Of a stretch of 64,000 bases of DNA, positions 58,602-64,000 are shown piece after piece. Source of the DNA: CAG-465 sp964653805 (GTDB lineage: Bacteria; Bacillota; Clostridia; TANB77; CAG-465); contig CAZZFS010000001.1 of assembly GCA_964653805.1 (NCBI GenBank), forward strand, positions 99,455 to 163,454, in the 5' to 3' direction. The stretch's first letter is position 1. Each line of letters opens with the position of its first letter. Under the pieces are notes generated by a model. That model worked only from the letters and a program-made list of their open reading frames with translations. It ran no database searches and was not told the origin of the DNA. Made by a program: the position numbers and the translations under genes.

Positions 58602-58787
58602 ATGGCAAAAAAATCTATGATAGCTAAACAAAAAAGAGAACCAAAGTTTAGTACAAGATATTATAACAGATGTAAAATATGTGGTAGACCACATGCATAC
58701 ATGAGAAAGTATGGAGTATGCCGTTTATGCTTTAGAAAATTAGCATATCAAGGAGAAATACCAGGAGTGAAAAAAGCAAGCTGGTAA
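58602..58787 (+). CDS. rpsZ: Ribosomal protein S14 type Z (uS14, zinc)
   Basis: A 61-residue protein with the zinc cluster CKIC...CRLC: RYYNRCKICGRPHAYMRKYG, VCRLCFRKLAYQGEIPGVKK ASW. The C+ form typical of Firmicutes; no C- paralogue is seen in the window. AGGAGG precedes the ATG. Confidence 0.97.
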   Translation: MAKKSMIAKQKREPKFSTRYYNRCKICGRPHAYMRKYGVCRLCFRKLAYQGEIPGVKKASW

Positions 58788-58808
58788 AAAAAAGGAGGTA
58801 AATTAGCG

Positions 58809-59201
58809 ATGACAACAGATCCAATTGCAGACATGTTAACAAGAATAAGAAATGCAAACTCTCAAAGACACGTAACAGTTGATATTCCTTATTCAAAAGT
58901 GAAAGAAGCATTAGCAAAGATTTTAGTATCAGAAGGCTTTGTAGAGTCAATGGATATACTAAAAGAAGAAGCTTTTGCTACAATAAGAATTACACTTAAA
59001 TATGATGGTAAAACAAGAGTATTACAAGGTCTAAAAAGAATAAGTAAACCTGGTCTTAGAATCTATGCAAGTGTTGAAGAATTACCTAGAGTATTAAATG
59101 GTTTAGGAATAGCTATAATTTCAACTTCTAAAGGTATAATGACTGATAGAGAAGCTAGAAAATTAAACGTAGCTGGAGAAGTATTAGCATACATATGGTA
59201 A
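58809..59201 (+). CDS. rpsH: Ribosomal protein S8 (uS8)
   Basis: A 130-residue protein: TTDPIADMLTRIRNANSQRH, LKRISKPGLRIYASVEELP, ISTSKGIMTDREARKLNVAG. Central organiser of the 30S platform and, in E. coli, repressor of the spc operon. AAAGGAGG precedes the ATG. Confidence 0.98.
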   Translation: MTTDPIADMLTRIRNANSQRHVTVDIPYSKVKEALAKILVSEGFVESMDILKEEAFATIRITLKYDGKTRVLQGLKRISKPGLRIYASVEELPRVLNGLGIAIISTSKGIMTDREARKLNVAGEVLAYIW

Positions 59202-59241
59202 TTAATAAATATAAAATTTTGAATAAAGGAGGAATACTTAA

Positions 59242-59778
59242 ATGTCAAGAATAGGTAAAAATCCTATAATAGTACCACAAGGTGTTGATGTTAAAATTGA
59301 CAACAATACAGTTACAGTAACTGGACCAAAAGGAACTCTTACACAAACTTTTTTAAGTCAAGTGACTATAAAAATGGAAGAAAATAAAATAGTTGTTAGT
59401 GTTGAAAACCCAAAAAACGGTAATTTACACGGATTAACAAGAACTTTATTAAATAACATGGTTATTGGAGTAAGTGAAGGTTTCAAAAAAAGTTTAGAAA
59501 TATGTGGAATAGGATATAGAGCACAAAAACAAGGAAATAAATTAGTACTAACTCTTGGTTATTCTCACCCAGTAGAAATAGAAGAAATTGATGGAATAAC
59601 TATAGATGTACCTACACAAACAACAATAGTTGTTAATGGAATTGATAAACAATTAGTAGGTCAAATAGCAGCTAATATAAGAGAAAAAAGATTACCTGAA
59701 CCATATAAAGGAAAAGGAATCAAATACGCTGGCGAAAAAATAAGAAGAAAAGAAGGTAAAGCTGGCGGTAAAAAATAG
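59242..59778 (+). CDS. rplF: Ribosomal protein L6 (uL6)
   Basis: A 178-residue protein: SRIGKNPIIVPQGVDVKI, GFKKSLEICGIGYRAQKQGN and the conserved end KGKGIKYAGEKIRRKEGKAG. AAAGGAGG precedes the ATG. Confidence 0.98.
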   Translation: MSRIGKNPIIVPQGVDVKIDNNTVTVTGPKGTLTQTFLSQVTIKMEENKIVVSVENPKNGNLHGLTRTLLNNMVIGVSEGFKKSLEICGIGYRAQKQGNKLVLTLGYSHPVEIEEIDGITIDVPTQTTIVVNGIDKQLVGQIAANIREKRLPEPYKGKGIKYAGEKIRRKEGKAGGKK

Positions 59779-59811
59779 TAAAAGAATTTTTTAGAAAGGA
59801 GACTTTACAAT

Positions 59812-60171
59812 ATGATAAACAAAAAAAGTAGATCAGAATCTAGAAAAGTAAGACAAAGAAGAGTAAGAGCAACAGTTAAAGGAACAGCAGCAAGACCAAG
59901 ACTTTGTGTTTTTAGAAGTTTGAATAATATATCTGTACAAGTAATAGATGATGATGCTCAAGTAACTTTAGTAAGTGCATCTACATTAGATAAAGAAGTT
60001 AGCGCTAAAGGATCTAATATAGAATCAGCTAAAGAAGTTGGAGCTCTTATTGCAAAACGTGCAGTAGAAAAAGAAATAAAAACTGTAGTTTTTGACAGAA
60101 ATGGTTATTTATATCATGGAAAAGTTAAAGAATTAGCAGAAGCAGCTAGAGGAGCTGGTTTAGAATTTTAA
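59812..60171 (+). CDS. rplR: Ribosomal protein L18 (uL18)
   Basis: A 119-residue protein: VRATVKGTAARPRLCVFRSL, VVFDRNGYLYHGKVKELAEA ARGAGLEF. Binds 5S rRNA with L5. GAAAGGAG precedes the ATG. Confidence 0.98.
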   Translation: MINKKSRSESRKVRQRRVRATVKGTAARPRLCVFRSLNNISVQVIDDDAQVTLVSASTLDKEVSAKGSNIESAKEVGALIAKRAVEKEIKTVVFDRNGYLYHGKVKELAEAARGAGLEF

Positions 60172-60189
60172 TGGAAGGAGAAGCCAAAA

Positions 60190-60681
60190 ATGACTGAAAC
60201 AAAAAACGAATTAAAAGAAAAAGTTGTTAATGTAAGTAGAGTAGCTAAAGTTGTTAAAGGTGGAAGAACTTTTAGATTTAGTGTGCTTGTAGTTGTTGGT
60301 GATGAAGCAGGACACGTTGGTGTTGGAACTGGTAAATCTTCAGAAGTACCAGAAGCTATAAAAAAAGCAACTGATGAAGCAAAGAAAAATTTAATAGAGG
60401 TATCTTTAGTAAATGGAACACTACCTCACGAATATACAACTCACTTTGGAGCATCAAAAGTTATATTAAAACCAGCAGTTGAAGGTACAGGAGTTATTGC
60501 AGGTGGTGCAGTAAGACCAGTATTAGAACTTGCAGGAATAAAAAATGTAACTGCTAAAACTTTAGGATCTCGTAATAGCAGAAATGTTGTTTATGCAACA
60601 GTAAAAGCTTTACAAGCAATGAGAACACCTGAAGAAGTAGCAAGACTTAGAGGTAAAACTGTAGGTGAAATCTTAAAGTAA
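60190..60681 (+). CDS. rpsE: Ribosomal protein S5 (uS5)
   Basis: A 163-residue protein: VVNVSRVAKVVKGGRTFRFS, VVGDEAGHVGVGTGKSSEVP, IAGGAVRPVLELAGIKNVTA. Decoding-fidelity protein. GGAAGGAG precedes the ATG. The gene normally following it, rpmD (L30), is absent: only 42 bp separate it from rplO. Confidence 0.98.
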   Translation: MTETKNELKEKVVNVSRVAKVVKGGRTFRFSVLVVVGDEAGHVGVGTGKSSEVPEAIKKATDEAKKNLIEVSLVNGTLPHEYTTHFGASKVILKPAVEGTGVIAGGAVRPVLELAGIKNVTAKTLGSRNSRNVVYATVKALQAMRTPEEVARLRGKTVGEILK

Positions 60682-60723
60682 AACTTTAAGTTAAAATAGC
60701 AAAGAGAGGAGGAAACTTAAGTT

Positions 60724-61164
60724 ATGAAAATGCATGAAATAGGTCCTGCTTATGGATCAACTCATAGAAGTAAAAGAGTAGGTAGAGGAATTGGAAGCGG
60801 TCTTGGAAAAACATCAGGTAGAGGACAAAAAGGACAAAAATCAAGAGCTGGTGGAAGCATCAGAAGAGGATTTGAAGGTGGACAAACACCTTTATATAGA
60901 AGAATTCCAAAAAGAGGATTCAACAATCACTTCTCTATCGAATATGCAATAGTTAATTTAAAAGATTTAGAAAAATTTGAAAATGATACTGTAGTAAATG
61001 CAGAATTATTATTAAAAGAAGGTATAATTAGAAAAGAATTAGATGGAATAAAAGTTCTTGGTAATGGTGAATTAACAAAAAAACTTACAGTTGTAGCAGC
61101 AAAATTTTCTAAAACAGCAGAAGAAAAAATACAAGCTATAGGTGGAAAGACAGAGGTGAAGTAG
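60724..61164 (+). CDS. rplO: Ribosomal protein L15 (uL15)
   Basis: A 146-residue protein: KMHEIGPAYGSTHRSKRVGR, GIGSGLGKTSGRGQKGQKSR, EGGQTPLYRRIPKRGFNN. GAGGAGG precedes the ATG. One base from secY. Confidence 0.97.
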   Translation: MKMHEIGPAYGSTHRSKRVGRGIGSGLGKTSGRGQKGQKSRAGGSIRRGFEGGQTPLYRRIPKRGFNNHFSIEYAIVNLKDLEKFENDTVVNAELLLKEGIIRKELDGIKVLGNGELTKKLTVVAAKFSKTAEEKIQAIGGKTEVK

Positions 61165-61165
61165 T

Positions 61166-62476
61166 ATGCTACAAACCCTGAAAGATATATTTGGAGTAAA
61201 AGATATTAGAAAAAAATTACTTTTTACAATATTTATTATTTTATTATATAGATTAGGTACATTTATAACGGTTCCAGGAATAGACAAAAATTTATTTATG
61301 GAACAAATAGGTTCAGCTGGTGGGATACTTAGCACAGTAAATTTAATATCAGGAGGAGCTTTTAGTAGATTCTCAATATTTGCTATGACAATAGGACCAT
61401 ACATTACAGCTTCGATCATACTTAATTTGTTACAAATAATTGTACCAAGTCTTGAAAAACTTGCTAAAGAAGGTGAAGAAGGTAAAAAAACACTTAGTAA
61501 ATATACAAAATATTTAACTATAACTTTTGCATTCATTGAAGGTTTAGGATTATATTTAACTTATAAAAGTTATTTATTTTCAGAACTTACATATGGAGCA
61601 GCAGCAGTTTTAGGTTGTGTGTTATTTGTTGGATCACTTATGGCAGGAACAGCATTACTTACTTGGTTAGGTGATAAAATCACTGAATACGGTATAGGTA
61701 ATGGTATATCAATAATAGTTTTTGTTGGTATAGTTTCTGGTATACCTGGTGGTGCAACAACATTATTTACATTTGCAAAAGATGGAATAACTAATAGTTT
61801 GATAGTTTTAGCTTTAATATTAGCAATAATATTAGTTTTAGCTTCAATAATATTTGTTCAACAAGCTGAACGTAGAATACCTGTTAATTACGCAAAACGT
61901 GTTGTAGGTAGAAAAATGTACGGTGGACAAAATACACATATTCCAATTAAACTAGCTATGGCTGGTGTAATGCCAATAATATTTGCAATGTCATTTATGA
62001 TGTTCCCATCAACTTTAATTAGTTTAGTAACTGGTGGAAATCCAACTGGTTTTTGGCATATATTAAGCGGAGTTTTCTCTGTTTCACAAGGAAGTGCATG
62101 GTATTATTTACTAGCGCATGCCCTTATATATATGGTACTTATAATAACATTTACATTTATTTATACAATGTTTATGGTAAATCCAGTAGAAATAGCTAAT
62201 CAATTAAAGAAAAATGGTGGTTTTGTACCTGGAATAAGAGCAGGAAAATTAACTTCTGATTACATTTCAAATGTTTTGAAAGCAGTAACATCAGTAGGAG
62301 CATTATTCTTAGCTTTAGTTGCAGTATTCCCAATTTTATTACAAGGGTTAACACCTTTTGCAATAAGTTTTGGAGGTACTTCAGTACTTATCATAGTAAG
62401 TGTAGCATTAGAAATACTTAAAAATTTAGAAACTCAAATGATTAGTCGTCATTATACTGGTTTTTTAAATAAATAA
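61166..62476 (+). CDS. secY: Protein translocase subunit SecY
   Basis: A 436-residue channel protein with ten membrane helices. Seen: FGVKDIRKKLLFTIFIILLY, plug region SGGAFSRFSIFAMTIGPYIT, ASIILNLLQIIVPSLEKLAK, GIGNGISIIVFVGIVSGIPG, NYAKRVVGRKMYGGQNTHIP and the C-terminal RHYTGFLNK. Forms SecYEG. AGAGGTGA precedes the ATG. Here it ends the operon; adk, map and infA, often next, are missing. Confidence 0.98.
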   Translation: MLQTLKDIFGVKDIRKKLLFTIFIILLYRLGTFITVPGIDKNLFMEQIGSAGGILSTVNLISGGAFSRFSIFAMTIGPYITASIILNLLQIIVPSLEKLAKEGEEGKKTLSKYTKYLTITFAFIEGLGLYLTYKSYLFSELTYGAAAVLGCVLFVGSLMAGTALLTWLGDKITEYGIGNGISIIVFVGIVSGIPGGATTLFTFAKDGITNSLIVLALILAIILVLASIIFVQQAERRIPVNYAKRVVGRKMYGGQNTHIPIKLAMAGVMPIIFAMSFMMFPSTLISLVTGGNPTGFWHILSGVFSVSQGSAWYYLLAHALIYMVLIITFTFIYTMFMVNPVEIANQLKKNGGFVPGIRAGKLTSDYISNVLKAVTSVGALFLALVAVFPILLQGLTPFAISFGGTSVLIIVSVALEILKNLETQMISRHYTGFLNK

Positions 62477-62486
62477 ATAAAATAAA

Positions 62487-62523
62487 AATGGATAGTTCAA
62501 TTTATTGGACTATTTATTTTTTT
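62487..62523 (+). terminator. Terminator of the S10-spc operon
   Basis: ATAGTTCAA (62492-62500) / TTGGACTAT (62505-62513), one G-U pair, then a T-rich run. Confidence 0.75.
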
Positions 62524-62583
62524 GCTTTTTTGCTGTATTAATATCAAAGAATTGTAGAAAACAAATCTTATTTTACTTTTGTA

Positions 62584-62612
62584 TTGAAAATATATGTAAA
62601 GTAATGTATAAT
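62584..62612 (+). promoter_or_regulatory. Promoter of the gene at 62669
   Basis: TTGAAA (62584-62589), 17 bp, TATAAT (62607-62612). Confidence 0.7.
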
Positions 62613-62668
62613 TTTATAAATTAATAGTAAAAATACTATTAAAATTTATTATTAGGAGTGTGATAGTT

Positions 62669-63262
62669 ATGAAGAACAAAAAAATTCTATTTCTAATATT
62701 AATAATATTATTTGTTGTAATAATTAGTATTTCTACGATATTATTAGTAATTTTTAATGTTGCTAAAAAAGACATTAATAAAGAAGAACCTATAACAGTT
62801 GTGGAAGAAAAAAAGTTTAAAACATATGAAGATTTAACAATAGGATATAGTTTAAAATATGACGAAAATTGGAAGCAAGATGTAACAAAAGATTATTTTT
62901 TTATGGGTAAAAATGATAATGGAATTACATTTGAACAACTTGATTATACTGATACAGAAGGTGTTTTAAAAAGTACAGATGAAGAGACATATAAAGAATA
63001 CAGTAAATCATATAAAGAAATGGTTATAGAGGATGAATGGGATTATATAAGTGATAAATATACCGTAAAAGGGAATTTAATGATATATGAGTGTGAACTA
63101 AAAGATCAAAAATCTGTTAATGAAAGATATAAAATATATATACTTATAGAAAAACAAAAAAATAAGATATTATCTTTTGAATACAGTAGTGATACAGAAG
63201 AAAATTATAATAAATATATGAATGAAGTAAATGAAATTATAAATTCTGTTGAATTTAAATAG
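62669..63262 (+). CDS. Membrane-anchored PsbP/LpqN-like small protein
   Basis: A 197-residue protein: one N-terminal membrane segment (residues ~5-32), short acidic linker, then an exported domain starting FKTYEDLTIGYSLKYDENWK (typical opening of PsbP/DUF1795-like folds: 'y.s....gysi.yP..W') and ending NYNKYMNEVNEIINSVEFK, the matching closing helix. Function unknown. AGGAGTG precedes ATG 62669. Confidence 0.65.
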   Translation: MKNKKILFLILIILFVVIISISTILLVIFNVAKKDINKEEPITVVEEKKFKTYEDLTIGYSLKYDENWKQDVTKDYFFMGKNDNGITFEQLDYTDTEGVLKSTDEETYKEYSKSYKEMVIEDEWDYISDKYTVKGNLMIYECELKDQKSVNERYKIYILIEKQKNKILSFEYSSDTEENYNKYMNEVNEIINSVEFK

Positions 63263-63280
63263 AAAAACAAAAATAAAGAA

Positions 63281-63328
63281 AAAAATATTATTCCGGTTTT
63301 AATACTAAAACTGGAATAATATTTTTTT
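63281..63328 (+). terminator. Rho-independent terminator
   Basis: AAAAATATTATTCCGGTTTT (63281-63300) / AAAACTGGAATAATATTTTT (63307-63326), one G-U pair, T tail. Confidence 0.88.
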
Positions 63329-63355
63329 ATGAAGTATTAAATTTTAAAAAATAAA

Positions 63356-63384
63356 TTGTGATATATATAAATGTATGATATAAT
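63356..63384 (+). promoter_or_regulatory. Promoter of pflB
   Basis: TTGTGA (63356-63361), 17 bp, TATAAT (63379-63384), followed by a 60-nt leader. Confidence 0.65.
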
Positions 63385-63447
63385 ATATGTGCAAAAATTT
63401 ACATATATTTTATGCTTTATTTTTGCTATTTTAAAGGAGGGAAATTT

Positions 63448-64000
63448 ATGGAAGAAAATATAAAAGAAATAGCTTGGAAAGAGTTTGAACATGGTATTTG
63501 GCAAAAAGAAGTAAATGTAAGAGAATTTATTAGATTAAATTATACACCTTATGTTGGAGATGATAGTTTTTTAGTTGATGCTACTGAAAAAACAAAAAAA
63601 CTTTGGGATGTAGTTGCAAAACTTATGGAAGAAGAAACAAAAAAAGATGGGGTTTTAGATGCAGATACAAAAATAATTGCAGATATAAATTCTCATGAAG
63701 CAGGATATATAGATAAAGATTTAGAGCTTGTAGTTGGTCTACAAACAGATGAACCTTTAAAAAGAGCATTAATACCTTTTGGTGGTATTAAAATGGCTAA
63801 AAAAGCTTTAGAACAATATGGATATGAAATAGATGAAGAAGTTGAAAATATATTTGAAAACTACAGAAAAACACATAATCAAGGAGTGTTTGATGTATAT
63901 ACAAAAGAAATGAAAGCTTGTAGAAAGAGTGGAATAATAACTGGACTTCCAGATGCTTATGGTAGAGGAAGAATAATAGGTGACTATAGAAGAATAGCTC
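63448..64000 (+). CDS. pflB: Formate C-acetyltransferase (pyruvate formate-lyase), N-terminal part
   Basis: Starts at ATG 63448 with AAAGGAGGG upstream and runs off the window; 184 residues visible. WKEFEHGIWQKEVNVREFIR, NYTPYVGDDSFL, GLQTDEPLKRALIPFGGIKM and TGLPDAYGRGRIIGDYRRIA are the hallmark N-terminal stretches of PflB. The glycyl-radical enzyme cleaves pyruvate with CoA to formate and acetyl-CoA, pointing to anaerobic fermentation. Active-site cysteines and the radical Gly lie beyond the edge. Confidence 0.95.
   Translation, partial: MEENIKEIAWKEFEHGIWQKEVNVREFIRLNYTPYVGDDSFLVDATEKTKKLWDVVAKLMEEETKKDGVLDADTKIIADINSHEAGYIDKDLELVVGLQTDEPLKRALIPFGGIKMAKKALEQYGYEIDEEVENIFENYRKTHNQGVFDVYTKEMKACRKSGIITGLPDAYGRGRIIGDYRRIA

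Noticed and set aside
1..64000. CRISPR arrays, insertion sequences, prophage modules
   Set aside because: No regularly spaced repeats, transposase, integrase or phage structural genes were seen; only the DUF5131 gene hints at phage ancestry.

Overview
The window is a strongly AT-rich chromosome segment from a low-GC Gram-positive bacterium, most likely an uncultured member of the Clostridia. This rests on gene content: DnaD-DnaI replication initiators, a YabE-type resuscitation factor next to ksgA, a small-type SRP RNA ahead of dnaX-ybaB-recR, WalRK-like two-component genes followed by tatD, S14 of the zinc type, and an infC leader of the L20-controlled kind. TGA and TAG are stops and TGG is Trp, so the code is standard. 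Nearly every transcription unit shows a sigma-A type promoter (TTGNNN, 16-17 bp, TATAAT-like) and ends in a U-tailed hairpin, so unit boundaries can be read well.

Layout. 1-2.2 kb: the end of a type IV secretion (T4SS) cluster (coupling-type ATPase C-terminus, VirB2/TrbC-like pilin, VirB6-like and PrgI/VirB3-like membrane proteins). 2.2-4.5 kb: DnaD and DnaI-like helicase loader. 4.6-8.8 kb: two-component system, small secreted protein, a broken nucleotide-kinase gene, an anchored protein. 8.8-12.6 kb: dnaJ-like, gyrA, and a small protein resembling a free RNA polymerase alpha C-terminal domain. 12.6-13.4 kb: two RNA genes, a 6S RNA candidate (minus) and RNase P RNA (plus). 13.5-19.3 kb: CofE-like ligase, VanW/G5 cell-wall protein, and a VirD4-type coupling ATPase operon, so T4SS genes recur. 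19.3-25 kb: SRP RNA-dnaX-ybaB-recR, then dut, htpX, lemA on the minus strand. 25-33.7 kb is the accessory part: a large protein with a C-terminal metal-dependent TIM barrel and a possible N-terminal kinase fold, a Gly-Tyr-Asp repeat protein overlapping an unknown gene, flavodoxin, FIST plus aldehyde dehydrogenase, and a CYTH protein behind a possible attenuator. 33.9-36.5 kb: yabE-ksgA and tRNA-Lys/Glu/Thr. 36.7-46.2 kb: a frameshifted DUF5131 gene, WalRK-tatD, XRE regulator, nucleotidase, tadA, tRNA-Arg(ACG), a membrane-anchored cohesin-like protein, tRNA-Arg(CCT). 46.4-51.3 kb: infC-rpmI-rplT with its leader, efp, ywbE, miaB, an unknown coiled-coil protein. 51.8-62.5 kb: the S10-spc ribosomal protein operon from rpsJ to secY. 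The right edge holds a small anchored protein and the start of pflB.

How the parts fit: most of the window is core information processing (replication, transcription, translation, protein export) and envelope maintenance. Points that deserve a second look are the T4SS genes interleaved with replication genes, the kinase-like/TIM-barrel protein, the 6S RNA candidate beside rnpB, the probable ATA start of infC, the missing rpmD in the spc operon and the operon's end at secY, two genes broken by frameshifts, and several small regulated units with palindromes or leader peptides. Names are from motif recognition only; no database search was possible.
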